Below are positions 31,861 through 39,714 of a stretch of 64,000 nucleotides of DNA, one piece after another. Numbering within the stretch: position 1 is the stretch's first letter; each line of letters begins with the position of its first letter. Under the pieces are notes generated by a model, which saw only the letters and a program-made list of their open reading frames with translations, did no database searches and was not told the DNA's origin. This stretch comes from an uncultured Porphyromonadaceae bacterium. Its GTDB lineage: Bacteria > Bacteroidota > Bacteroidia > Bacteroidales > Muribaculaceae. The DNA lies in the NCBI GenBank assembly GCA_902495075.1, contig CABUVO010000001.1, forward strand, positions 186,001 to 250,000, read 5' to 3'. A program made the position numbers and the translations under genes.

Positions 31861-32430
31861 ATGGATAAGAAATACCCGAAATATGAAAGTCTGAAAAGCA
31901 AGCTCCTAAAGTTGTCGAGACTTGCTGACAGTGGTGATACCCACGAAGCCCGAAATGCCCGATTCGCCATTGAACGACTATGTAGCAAGTATGGTATCTC
32001 CATAGAAGAAATCACTGCGGAAGTTCATGAGAGTAAGTGGTATGATTTTGAAGTAGGTCGCTCTAAGACAATGCTTTCGCTTTTCGCCCAGTGCTATTTC
32101 TCCGTTACTGGCAAGAACCGTTTGGATTACCGACACATCGCCGGACGCTCAAAGATTAGTGTCAATCTGACTGCTTTCGAGTATGCAGAGTTGAAAAGTA
32201 TGTTCGTGTGGCATAAGTCCAACTACAATGCCGAGCATAAAAAGATGGAGGACACACTGTTTCAGGCATACATCCACAAGCACGGCTTGTTCGGCTCTCA
32301 TTCAGACGATGACGGGGGAGAAAAAGAAGAAACCAAGCTGACCCCGGAATTGATTGAACGCATCAAGCGTATCATCCACATGAAGCAAACCCTCTCCGAT
32401 ACCCATTACCATAAAATGATAGAACAATGA
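31861..32430 (+). CDS. DUF2786-like protein
   Basis: 189 residues. N-terminal SKLLKLSRLADSGDTHEARN, then RLCSKYGISIEEI, matches the DUF2786 helical module (K-L-x-x-L ... E-A-x-x-A ... L-x-x-K-Y-G). A central domain follows, then a His-rich acidic segment (HSDDDGGEKEETKL) and a helical end. Function unknown. 4-bp overlap with the next gene. Confidence 0.6.
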   Translation: MDKKYPKYESLKSKLLKLSRLADSGDTHEARNARFAIERLCSKYGISIEEITAEVHESKWYDFEVGRSKTMLSLFAQCYFSVTGKNRLDYRHIAGRSKISVNLTAFEYAELKSMFVWHKSNYNAEHKKMEDTLFQAYIHKHGLFGSHSDDDGGEKEETKLTPELIERIKRIIHMKQTLSDTHYHKMIEQ

Positions 32431-32711
32431 GCAGTCCCAATGTTGTTATGTTCGGCAATCTTGCCAAGCAGATTACTGAGACCTATGAGAAGAAGAATAC
32501 CGATTATGGAAATTCATTCACAGACAGCGTTGAACGCTACGGTTATGTAGCCGGAATAGTGCGAATGTCCGATAAGTTCCATCGTGCCGAAAACCTCCTT
32601 CTCGGAGATAAGGTAGCTCTCGTAAATGATGAGAGTGCTGTCGATACCCTGCTTGACCTCGCAGCATATTCCATAATGCTTGCGATGGAAGTTATGAACC
32701 GTAAAAAGTAA
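32427..32711 (+). CDS. DUF1599 / Nmad1 (nucleotide modification associated domain 1) protein
   Basis: 94 residues. YEKKNTDYGNSFTDSVERYG, RMSDKFHRAENLL and ESAVDTLLDLAAYSIMLAME are the DUF1599/Nmad1 signature (MazG-like all-helical, E/D-rich active site). The family was named for its recurrence in phage nucleotide-modification loci. It lies 4 bp before the ThyX-like gene, so a joint role in pyrimidine nucleotide pools is likely. Confidence 0.85.
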   Translation: MSSPNVVMFGNLAKQITETYEKKNTDYGNSFTDSVERYGYVAGIVRMSDKFHRAENLLLGDKVALVNDESAVDTLLDLAAYSIMLAMEVMNRKK

Positions 32712-32715
32712 TCCG

Positions 32716-33417
32716 ATGGAAGTATCAGTCAGAAAGTACACAGATGAAGCTCTTATGCGTAGAGCTTGCGAGATGACCTTCAACGGCAAGTCGCATCAGT
32801 CGCTTCTCTCCATCTACAAGTCTGAACACTCGCCGGCCCGGACGCAGTTGTTCTGGATAGAGTTTATAGATGTGCCTCTCTTTGTCGCAACTCATTTCAT
32901 CCGGCACCATGTCGGTGTTGTACCATTCGATTTGAGCCGCAGGGATGACCGTAGCAATGATGTTACGTTTGATGTAGCGATCAAGTCAGTCAATGACCAG
33001 TTGACCGACCTGCTCGACCACATCCTCAAAGGAGAGAATGACATCGCCCAGTGCCTCATCACTGTCATTCAGAATGAGCTTGAATCATGGACTGAGAAGT
33101 ACGACCGCATGGTGCCTGTCAAACTCGGCCTGTGCATCAACGCACAATCGTTGATAGACATGTCGAAGTTGAGGCTCTGTAATATGGCTCACGTTCTGAC
33201 CATCCAAGCAATGAAAGAAGTTAAGGCAGAGGTCGCAAATGTAGATGAAGCTCTCGCCAAGATGATGGTTAGGAAGTGTGTCTATCGCGGTGGTATATGT
33301 GGGGAGCCTCATCCTTGCAAGTTCAACCGCACCCCGGCTTTCCGAAAGGAGTTTGCTGAGTATATGTCTGCCTTCACTAATGAGCAAAGACCGTATTACT
33401 ATGAGCATTCAGATTAA
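32716..33417 (+). CDS. ThyX-like flavin-dependent thymidylate synthase homologue
   Basis: 233 residues. SEHSPARTQLFWIEF, then FVATHFIRHHVGVVPFDLSR, occupies the place of the ThyX motif RHRxxSxNExSxR, and LRLCNMAHVLTIQAMKEV that of the C-terminal R...AQ.EI motif. The motif is degenerate: RHH for RHR, and V68 in place of the motif Ser. It could still methylate dUMP, or transfer another one-carbon group as in hydroxymethylpyrimidine pathways. The neighbouring Nmad1 gene and the dUTPase elsewhere support nucleotide metabolism. Confidence 0.75.
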   Translation: MEVSVRKYTDEALMRRACEMTFNGKSHQSLLSIYKSEHSPARTQLFWIEFIDVPLFVATHFIRHHVGVVPFDLSRRDDRSNDVTFDVAIKSVNDQLTDLLDHILKGENDIAQCLITVIQNELESWTEKYDRMVPVKLGLCINAQSLIDMSKLRLCNMAHVLTIQAMKEVKAEVANVDEALAKMMVRKCVYRGGICGEPHPCKFNRTPAFRKEFAEYMSAFTNEQRPYYYEHSD

Positions 33418-33745
33418 GAACCTGCCGGAGGATACAGAAGAACTGATGCAGTACATCCTCGAAAGAGTATGTGCCCTCACTGGAAATGTTGTCTCCGCAA
33501 TAAAGTCCAAATGTCGTATGTGGTCGTTGATGTACGCTCGCTACATATTCTTTAATGTAGCGACGCAATTCCACATCAAGCCCTCCGTAGCTGTAAACTA
33601 CATCGGACGCAATCGGACACTCATGTATCCGTATAAAAGAGCCGTAAGCGACCTCCGTGACGTAAATGCTCAGTTTAGAGTTGACTGCAATATGGTGTAT
33701 GAAAGCACCTTTGACCATTTTGACTGTGATTATGGAAGAACTTGA
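33401..33745 (+). CDS. DnaA domain IV-like DNA-binding protein
   Basis: 114 residues from the ATG at 33401, overlapping the ThyX-like gene by 17 bp (alternative ATG 33380). MQYILERVCALTGNV, KSKCRMWSLMYARYIFFNVA and KPSVAVNYIGRNRTLMYPYK follow the DnaA C-terminal domain (R...ARqia, S...IG..fgRdHttv). It has no AAA+ part. It could bind DnaA-box-like or iteron DNA, or recruit the host initiator. Confidence 0.7.
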   Translation: MSIQIKNLPEDTEELMQYILERVCALTGNVVSAIKSKCRMWSLMYARYIFFNVATQFHIKPSVAVNYIGRNRTLMYPYKRAVSDLRDVNAQFRVDCNMVYESTFDHFDCDYGRT

Positions 33746-34076
33746 AAAGAACCCACGCAGAATGTCGGTAGAGGATGTAGAGATACTTGCCCTCCGATGG
33801 ATGAAGGATAAGTCGTATCTCAACAACCGCAATGTAGCCTGCTTCGTTGAAGGTTTTGAGGTCGCCCGCAGGTACCTCATCTCTCATTTCTCCGAAATGC
33901 TCCAGGAGGAAGGTCTGCACTATATTCACGAGTATGCCAGTAAGAGAGTGTCAGACTTGTGTAAAGCAGGTGTTCCTCTGACCCCGGACCACAATCGGGA
34001 AATGTCTGCCGCCAAATATGTCGGGGAACTACTGCTTGAAGCATCACACCAAATCAATGAAAACAAGGTGCTGTAA
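33732..34076 (+). CDS. Helical phage protein, paralogue of the gene at 42108
   Basis: 114 residues, 14-bp overlap upstream. VEDVEILALRWMKDKSYLNN, then RNVACFVEGFEVARR, parallels ADDVALLAMAQLRGSGKLND / KNVDCFIQGYKSC at 42108-42458. Unknown function. Confidence 0.6.
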   Translation: MEELEKNPRRMSVEDVEILALRWMKDKSYLNNRNVACFVEGFEVARRYLISHFSEMLQEEGLHYIHEYASKRVSDLCKAGVPLTPDHNREMSAAKYVGELLLEASHQINENKVL

Positions 34077-34081
34077 TTGCT

Positions 34082-34330
34082 ATGAAGTATCTCCATCCAT
34101 ATCTCTATGAGATAGTCCACGACCTCGTTCAGCAAAGAGTCGCTGACAAGAAATTCCCATATGTAGCGATAGCCAATGATGTTAAAGCCAAAGTTCTGTC
34201 CGATGTTTCCACCGCACTCGATGAGATGGTTCAGGATGGATTGCTTGCTCGTTCAAGCAACATCAACGGCATAGGATTATACAGAACCCTTAAAGAAAAA
34301 GAAGATGAAAACGATAATGTTCAACGATGA
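34082..34330 (+). CDS. Winged-helix-like small protein
   Basis: 82 residues. YLYEIVHDLVQQRVADKKFP, then VSTALDEMVQDGLLARSSN and GIGLYRTL, looks like a wHTH with a wing. Possible transcription regulator. Overlaps the ASCH gene by 26 bp. Confidence 0.6.
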   Translation: MKYLHPYLYEIVHDLVQQRVADKKFPYVAIANDVKAKVLSDVSTALDEMVQDGLLARSSNINGIGLYRTLKEKEDENDNVQR

Positions 34331-34913
34331 GCCCTATTGTCTGACTGATGCAGTCCTGTCCGGCTTAAAGACACAGACCCGAAGGATTGTGCCTGACTCT
34401 CATCTAACGGCGTACGAAAAGTATAGAGCCGAGAATAAAGATGCAGCTATGTCGTTGTCCGACTTCCTCATTCGTCGGGGATTTGCCCGATATGTCGTAG
34501 GTGAGGTTGTCGCCATAGCCCAAAGCTACAAGAGCATAGGCTTGTCGCCCTCCTTCGTGTCCGCAAAGAAGGATCACGAAAAGAAACATCATGCCAACAC
34601 TCCAATCGGACAGCAAGCCGGATGGAATAACAAGATGTATGTAGCCGCAGACTTCATGCCCCATCATATCAGGATTACTGGAGTCAGAGCTGAGAAGCTG
34701 CAATCCATTTCGGACGAAGATATAGCCGCAGAAGGAGTGAGAGCCATCACACCCGGCAAGGAGTACACGACCTGCCCGACAAAGGAGAGCGCAAAGCTGC
34801 CCGCCCGGAACCCTCGCGGAGCATATCACCGCCTCATTGATGGTGTGTCAAAGAAGCAGGTCTTTAGTAAGAACCCCTATGTATATGTGTTCGAGTTCGT
34901 GCGCATAGACTGA
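34305..34913 (+). CDS. ASCH/PUA-like domain protein
   Basis: 202 residues. IMFNDEPYCLTDAVLSGLKT, then QTRRIVP, is the typical phage ASCH opening; ARYVVGEVVAIAQSYK, IRITGVRAEKLQSISDEDIA AEG and NPYVYVFEFVRI complete the domain. ASCH/PUA folds bind RNA or modified nucleotides; the role here is unknown. Confidence 0.8.
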   Translation: MKTIMFNDEPYCLTDAVLSGLKTQTRRIVPDSHLTAYEKYRAENKDAAMSLSDFLIRRGFARYVVGEVVAIAQSYKSIGLSPSFVSAKKDHEKKHHANTPIGQQAGWNNKMYVAADFMPHHIRITGVRAEKLQSISDEDIAAEGVRAITPGKEYTTCPTKESAKLPARNPRGAYHRLIDGVSKKQVFSKNPYVYVFEFVRID

Positions 34914-34960
34914 CATTTTCGGTGTATTGTCTATATGATTATCCGATCTTGAATCATCAA

Positions 34961-35049
34961 AAGTTAAACTTTGTTTCTTGAATTAATACGCTGTAAATTA
35001 AATGATTATATGTTTTCGCATACCAAAATCAATGATTAACTTTACAGTA
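34961..35049 (+). promoter_or_regulatory. Phage promoter module, copy 8, with upstream palindrome
   Basis: AAGTTAAACTT at 34961-34971, TTTTCGC at 35013-35019, TAACTTTAC at 35037-35045, leader AATCAAAGAAG to 35070. GTATTGTCTATATGATT upstream repeats a stretch near 19646. Confidence 0.75.
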
Positions 35050-35069
35050 GAAAATAAAAATCAAAGAAG

Positions 35070-35546
35070 ATGGAAACAAGATATGTGAGCCCCGAAAAAT
35101 TCTCGAAGGTCAGCAAAGGAAAGAAAGTTGTTGACTATCCGAATGAGTGGATTAAGGATGTCAACGGCATCCGGCACCACATCATCAATCCCGATATGGA
35201 GTATAAGATTTCTGTGCTTGAAAAGAAGTCCTATCCATGGTATCTCGGAATGACCTATGAGGACTATGCGAAAGAGGCAAAGGAGATGTTCGGCGATGAT
35301 GATGCAAGAGTGTTTGTCCTTGAATGTGACTGGTTCCCGACGGAACTTGTAGCCGGGGTTGCAAACGGTCGATATAGCAATACATCCTCGCTCTCTCGTA
35401 AGACTGGATGGCTCCGCACCTTTGGTGTTATAGAGCTGTTCAGGGCAGAGAAGGTAGAAGAAGCAATCTCCATCCTCAACAAGCACGGATTTAAGTTTGA
35501 CAAGGCTCAACTCAAAATTGCTGCTATATATGGAAAAACGGAATAA
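35070..35546 (+). CDS. Phage protein of 158 residues, unknown function
   Basis: Basic N-terminus (VSPEKFSKVSKGKKVVDYPN), a middle with MTYEDYAKEAKEMFGDDDAR, C-terminal helix (EEAISILNKHGFKFDKAQLK). First gene behind promoter copy 8. Not recognised. Confidence 0.65.
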   Translation: METRYVSPEKFSKVSKGKKVVDYPNEWIKDVNGIRHHIINPDMEYKISVLEKKSYPWYLGMTYEDYAKEAKEMFGDDDARVFVLECDWFPTELVAGVANGRYSNTSSLSRKTGWLRTFGVIELFRAEKVEEAISILNKHGFKFDKAQLKIAAIYGKTE

Positions 35547-35724
35547 AGATTACGCCTACTGCGTAGGCCCGAACTACTTCGGAGGTCCAGATCTCTGTAA
35601 GAATTGCAAAAGGCACATCCCATTCTGTGAGCCTGTGCAAGAAACTCTAACGTGGACGATGCCCCAGTATGACGAAAAGACTGGTACCTGTCCGCTTCAC
35701 GAACCTAAAGCAAATAAAGATTAA
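35530..35724 (+). CDS. Small Cys-rich protein
   Basis: 64 residues from the ATG at 35530, 17-bp overlap upstream. CVGPNYFGGPDLCKNCKRHI and C-x14+-CPLH give a four-to-five Cys metal site. The pattern is familiar from Bacteroidales phages; function unknown. Confidence 0.6.
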   Translation: MEKRNKDYAYCVGPNYFGGPDLCKNCKRHIPFCEPVQETLTWTMPQYDEKTGTCPLHEPKANKD

Positions 35725-35730
35725 GATAAC

Positions 35731-36036
35731 ATGAAGACAGTAAAAGAATTATTACAAGCCGAAGATTGCCGCCCAATGACACTCGTCTTTGACAGAGGGC
35801 AAGAGGTTAGCGGACTTCTCTCAGAAATTAGGATTGACCGAGAGAAAGACCTTGAAGGTAAGTTCTTATATGACATCCGGCACTCAGATAATGATTGGTG
35901 CGACCCTGCCACTCTCGAAAAGATTGTGATAGTAAATTGGTTCGGCACCCTCATAGTTGACAAACCCATACAAGCTCTTGAAGGCCCAGACAGACCTTAT
36001 AAGGAAATTGTCGATTGGGGTTACGATGATGAATGA
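35731..36036 (+). CDS. Phage protein of 101 residues, unknown function
   Basis: A GCAAATAAAGA leader at 35710 precedes the ATG. MKTVKELLQAEDCRPMTLVF, then mixed alpha/beta. 4-bp overlap with the radical SAM gene. Not recognised. Confidence 0.6.
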   Translation: MKTVKELLQAEDCRPMTLVFDRGQEVSGLLSEIRIDREKDLEGKFLYDIRHSDNDWCDPATLEKIVIVNWFGTLIVDKPIQALEGPDRPYKEIVDWGYDDE

Positions 36037-37193
36037 AACATCAACCAAACGCTCACACAATGGCAAAGTTTTTAGATAAAGAAAAGCCCGGTAACTACTG
36101 TGGCTATGAATACGATAGATTTCTGACCTCGGAAGTCGGGTTTGGACCAAGAGGCGAATACTATCATCTCGTCCTCGTTAAGGATGGTCGTATCATCGCC
36201 TTCGGGGATGAGCAGGGCAATTACGCCGGAGGCATCTATGCCTCGACAGAGTTTAGCACAGACAGCTTTCAAAAGGAGAAGGAGTATATTCGCAAGGAGT
36301 ACCCCGAACTGTACGAGAAGATAAAGGACATTCCTTTGGCGAAAGTCTATAAGCCATCTGACAAAGCGATATATAGACCCAAAGGCAAAGCAGGAGAGTA
36401 CGCCCAGTTTGCCTGTAACTTCTATACTGGCTGTTCAAATGACTGCCAGTATTGCTACTGCAAGCGTGGCGTAATGAGCAAAGTTTGGTCTACAACTCCA
36501 CGGCTCAAAAAGTGCTTCAAAGATGAAGATGATGCAATCGCCACCTTCAAAAAGGAGCTTAATTACTATGACCGCAATGGTGGTTCCATCTCATCGAAAG
36601 GCATCTTTTTCAGCTTCACTACCGACCCGCTTCTTGACGAAACTGGAGGTCTTACAGTCGAAGCTGCTGTGTATGCCATTCGCCAACGTGTCCCAGTTCA
36701 AATCCTCACCAAACGTGCTGATGGCGCCCTTAGATTCATTGAATGTCTGTCTCGTATGCTCGGACACATCGACCGTCCTTCTCTCATTGCTATCGGCTTC
36801 ACGCTCACAGGTTCCGATGAACTGGAGAAGAATGCAAGTCCAACAGAAGCCAGGATTGATGCAATGCGTAAGATTCATTCTCTCGGCATAAGAACTTTCG
36901 CCAGTTTAGAGCCGCTTCTTGATTTGCAGGTAGCAGATGACATCATCAACTGCACTCTCGGTTTCTGCGACCTCTATAAGATAGGATTGATTAGCGGAGG
37001 AAAGCAACCGATAGTCCCTCTGCAACTGTCTGAATTTGTCCCATACATCACACAAAAGGTTGGTGCATCCGGCGCAAAGGTTTATTGGAAGAACAGCGTT
37101 AAAGACTTGCTCGGAGGTGCTGAATACAATCATCCTGCATCGGTTGGCGCTGATTTCGATATTTTTCTTATGAGACCTATATGGAATGTTTAA
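36033..37193 (+). CDS. Radical SAM protein, spore-photoproduct-lyase-like group
   Basis: 386 residues (alternative ATG 36060). The N-terminal ~110 residues are an extra domain. Then CNFYTGCSNDCQYCYCKRGV contains the C-x3-C-x2-C cluster-binding motif (GCSNDCQYC) as in spore photoproduct lyase-type enzymes. ISSKGIFFSFTTDPLLDET, VPVQILTKRADGAL and ASLEPLLDLQ continue the TIM-barrel pattern. It could repair or modify a thymine-type base in DNA, or act on another substrate; the family alone does not decide. Confidence 0.82.
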   Translation: MKHQPNAHTMAKFLDKEKPGNYCGYEYDRFLTSEVGFGPRGEYYHLVLVKDGRIIAFGDEQGNYAGGIYASTEFSTDSFQKEKEYIRKEYPELYEKIKDIPLAKVYKPSDKAIYRPKGKAGEYAQFACNFYTGCSNDCQYCYCKRGVMSKVWSTTPRLKKCFKDEDDAIATFKKELNYYDRNGGSISSKGIFFSFTTDPLLDETGGLTVEAAVYAIRQRVPVQILTKRADGALRFIECLSRMLGHIDRPSLIAIGFTLTGSDELEKNASPTEARIDAMRKIHSLGIRTFASLEPLLDLQVADDIINCTLGFCDLYKIGLISGGKQPIVPLQLSEFVPYITQKVGASGAKVYWKNSVKDLLGGAEYNHPASVGADFDIFLMRPIWNV

Positions 37194-37214
37194 CAGCCAG
37201 TCCCACTTAAAGAT

Positions 37215-37640
37215 ATGAGCCATCTCGGAATACCTACCATCAACTACATCATGCAAAAGAGTGGTCGTAAGCCGACTGCTTGTAGTTGTGAGAAATGCAA
37301 GTCTCAATGCCACACTCCTTGCCTCGGCACCCCGGAAGACATAGAGCGTCTGATAGATGCCGGATATAAGGACAGACTCGCTCCGACCGAATGGCTCGTA
37401 GGTATGCTGTTCGGTGTCATAGATCGCCCGGTCCTTATGGTTCAGGCGAAGGTTGAGGACGGATGGTGTACCTTCTACCATGACGGGAAGTGTGAGCTTC
37501 ACGAACAAGGTTTGAAGCCGACAGAAGGTAAGCTCTCCCATCATTCCATTCGGATTGATAATTTCGACCCCAAGAAAAGCCTCTCTTGGCTTGTCGCTAA
37601 AGAATGGCTCCCATTACAGGCTGAACTACGAAAATTGTAA
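37215..37640 (+). CDS. Cys-cluster protein, YkgJ-like look
   Basis: 141 residues. CSCEKCKSQCHTPCLGTPED at the N-terminus (five Cys), later GWCTFYHDGKCELHEQGLKP. Pattern of a metal-chelating cluster as in YkgJ/DUF proteins. Role unknown. Confidence 0.65.
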   Translation: MSHLGIPTINYIMQKSGRKPTACSCEKCKSQCHTPCLGTPEDIERLIDAGYKDRLAPTEWLVGMLFGVIDRPVLMVQAKVEDGWCTFYHDGKCELHEQGLKPTEGKLSHHSIRIDNFDPKKSLSWLVAKEWLPLQAELRKL

Positions 37641-37654
37641 AATCAGATTGAATT

Positions 37655-38065
37655 ATGGAATATTCAGATTTTGTCCCCTTCGACATAGCAGAGGCATTGA
37701 AGACCATAGGTTTCAATGTTCCATGTGCGTTTTACTTTGCTGAAGCAGATTCCGATGAAGATATGATGTTGATTGTATCTGACGGAGAAACGCTCGACCA
37801 TAACAATGTTGCAAATGACAATCCGTTCCTTGTGCCTGTCTGCTCTGCACCCTCATACCACACCACGCTTGAATGGCTCCGCAGAGAGCATTCAATCCAT
37901 TGCTTCGCTGTTGTTGACGATGATGTTGAAGACACTGATCAAGTCTGGCAAGGAGCGAAGCAGCGGATAGATGGAGGTCTGTGTATCCCAGTTGAAGGTC
38001 ATTATGACACTTGTGTCGGCGCACTTGATGCAGCCATAATTAGTGCCATCAAACAAGTGTCGTAA
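37655..38065 (+). CDS. Phage protein of 136 residues, unknown function
   Basis: Acidic (DSDEDMMLIVSDGETLDHNN; DDDVEDTDQVWQGAKQRIDG). No motif known. 14-bp gap upstream. Confidence 0.6.
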   Translation: MEYSDFVPFDIAEALKTIGFNVPCAFYFAEADSDEDMMLIVSDGETLDHNNVANDNPFLVPVCSAPSYHTTLEWLRREHSIHCFAVVDDDVEDTDQVWQGAKQRIDGGLCIPVEGHYDTCVGALDAAIISAIKQVS

Positions 38066-38128
38066 TTTGGCTATGGCTGTCAGTCCTTACCAATCATCCA
38101 AATAATCGGAAATAAGAAAACCTCAAAG

Positions 38129-38473
38129 ATGAATAATATCCCCGAAAAAATATGGCTCAACCTCGGAGAAGAAGTACCCGATGATGCCGACTTTCATGAC
38201 CTTTCAGAAGTAACGTGGAGCGAAAATAAGGTGTTCGATAAAGATGTCGAATATGTCCGCAAGGCCGGATGGATAAGTGTCGATGACAGATTGCCAGATG
38301 ATGACCGTCTCGTTCTCGCTCATTGCTCCGGGATACAGCCGGAGATTTGTCATTGTACCGCCTACTATAAGTTTGGAACATGGCAGTTCCCCGATGATTG
38401 GTATTATGACAGCAATGTTACTCACTGGATGGAGATACCAGTTATCTCACAGTTTACGATAAAAAGATACTGA
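38129..38473 (+). CDS. DUF551-like protein
   Basis: 114 residues. AGWISVDDRLPDDDRLVLAH, then VTHWMEIP, is the DUF551 signature (W-I-S-V-x-x-R-L-P ... V-T-H-W-M-P-L-P). Common in phages; function unknown. Confidence 0.82.
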   Translation: MNNIPEKIWLNLGEEVPDDADFHDLSEVTWSENKVFDKDVEYVRKAGWISVDDRLPDDDRLVLAHCSGIQPEICHCTAYYKFGTWQFPDDWYYDSNVTHWMEIPVISQFTIKRY

Positions 38474-38475
38474 AC

Positions 38476-38820
38476 ATGACGAAGAAGCAGATTGAAAAGA
38501 GATACAACAAGCTCTTGAATGATATAGAATCAATGAGCATTTATGACGGCCGTGGTACCGTCGATAGATATGAGTGCAAAAAATGTGGCGCCACCATCCA
38601 CACCACCTATGCCGAGAAAGGCGTAACTCCGTTCACGATAGGTTGCCGAATGTGCGGAAGCTATATGCAGCATACCCGGACATTCGACAAAGCGACAGTG
38701 CCGCCCAGTGTCAAAGTGCTAAACTGGTATCGCCCCTCTCTGGAAGCCACATTAAAGCTGTCCGAAGGAGAGATAGAGCATATCCTCAATGGCGGTCTGA
38801 TACTTGAAGACCCAAAGTAA
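38476..38820 (+). CDS. Zinc-ribbon protein
   Basis: 114 residues. YECKKCGATIHTTY and IGCRMCGSYM form two CxxC knuckles about 20 residues apart. DNA or protein binding is likely. Helical ends. 2 bp after the DUF551 gene. Confidence 0.7.
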   Translation: MTKKQIEKRYNKLLNDIESMSIYDGRGTVDRYECKKCGATIHTTYAEKGVTPFTIGCRMCGSYMQHTRTFDKATVPPSVKVLNWYRPSLEATLKLSEGEIEHILNGGLILEDPK

Positions 38821-38833
38821 AGCACATAGAGCC

Positions 38834-39193
38834 ATGAGCATATCGAAGAAAGTCCGTCAGCTTGTATATGACAAATGCGGAGGTCATTGTGCCTACTGTG
38901 GTAAGGAGATTGCCTACAAAGATATGCAAGTTGATCACATCATCCCACTGCTAAGAAATTTCCAGGATTGGCAGATTGAGATGGGCGGCTGGACTCGCGG
39001 AACTGACAATATTGACAATCTGCTTCCTTCATGTCGCTCATGCAATTTCCGAAAAGGAACGTGCGATCTTGAAGATTTCCGAAAGCAGGTCAAAGCACAG
39101 TGCGATAGCCTCTGTAAGACCTTTCAGGGGAGGATGTCTCTCTCTTATGGACTGATAGTCAAAGTTGACAAGCCGATAGTGTTCTATTTTTAG
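38834..39193 (+). CDS. HNH endonuclease
   Basis: 119 residues from MSISKKV at 38834 (alternative ATG 38804). CAYCGKEI (first CxxC), MQVDHIIPL (DH of the HNH), IDNLLPSCRSCNFRKGTC (N and second CxxC). A free-standing phage HNH; may nick DNA for packaging, repair or homing. Confidence 0.9.
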   Translation: MSISKKVRQLVYDKCGGHCAYCGKEIAYKDMQVDHIIPLLRNFQDWQIEMGGWTRGTDNIDNLLPSCRSCNFRKGTCDLEDFRKQVKAQCDSLCKTFQGRMSLSYGLIVKVDKPIVFYF

Positions 39194-39219
39194 AAGTTGA
39201 ACAATCAAAAAGAAGAAAT

Positions 39220-39508
39220 ATGAATGAAGACCAAATAGCCGTTTTTGCCCGTGAGTTTTCTGAGTTTACTGAAGGCTCTCCGGCAGATATCGCCTATATA
39301 ACTGCTTATAGTAGAAAACTCCATCCGCTTTCTGCTTCGCCGCTTCTGCCTTGTGGAGAAAAGCAAAGCCAAGCAAATCTTTCAATCGCGGCAGAATATA
39401 CTTGCGAACCAAGACAAGTATGACCGATACATAGTGGATGAGGCATCAGCAGAAAAGCGATTGATGCTTTGCATCTTCCCCGACCTCGGAAAGGAGGTGG
39501 AGGGATGA
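39220..39508 (+). pseudogene. Frameshifted small phage gene
   Basis: Frame 1 from the ATG at 39220 reads MNEDQIAVFAREFSEFTEGS, then loses sense near 39300. The +1 frame from 39302 reads VENSIRFLLRRFCLVEKSKA ... RLMLCIFPDLGKEVEG and stops at 39508, overlapping the next start by ATGA as intact neighbours do. A 1-nt indel or sequencing error near 39299-39312 best explains this; programmed shifting is possible but no slippery site is evident. Confidence 0.65.
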
Positions 39509-39714
39509 CCGAGAGAGAAGTTTTAAATCTGATGGCAGACCTCTACAATCAGATGGCGAAAAAGAAGCTAACCTTTGACGAGGCTGTAAGGTTAAACCTT
39601 TCCTTAATAGTTCTTGCTTACAAAAAGAATGGAGGCAGTAAGAAGGCAGTTCCTCTTTTGGTTAGCAAAGTATCTGATTATCTTACAGAAACCCTAAATG
39701 AAATGATAGAATGA
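39505..39714 (+). CDS. Small helical protein, unknown function
   Basis: 69 residues from the ATG at 39505, chosen because of a strong Shine-Dalgarno AAAGGAGGTG at 39489-39498, rare in this phylum. MTEREVLNLMADLYNQMAKK. Next gene overlaps by 4 bp. Confidence 0.65.
   Translation: MTEREVLNLMADLYNQMAKKKLTFDEAVRLNLSLIVLAYKKNGGSKKAVPLLVSKVSDYLTETLNEMIE

Noticed and set aside
30846..32015. 389-codon minus-strand frame
   Set aside because: It lies opposite the Tad2-like, H1-like and DUF2786-like genes, which have clear family patterns; shadow frame.
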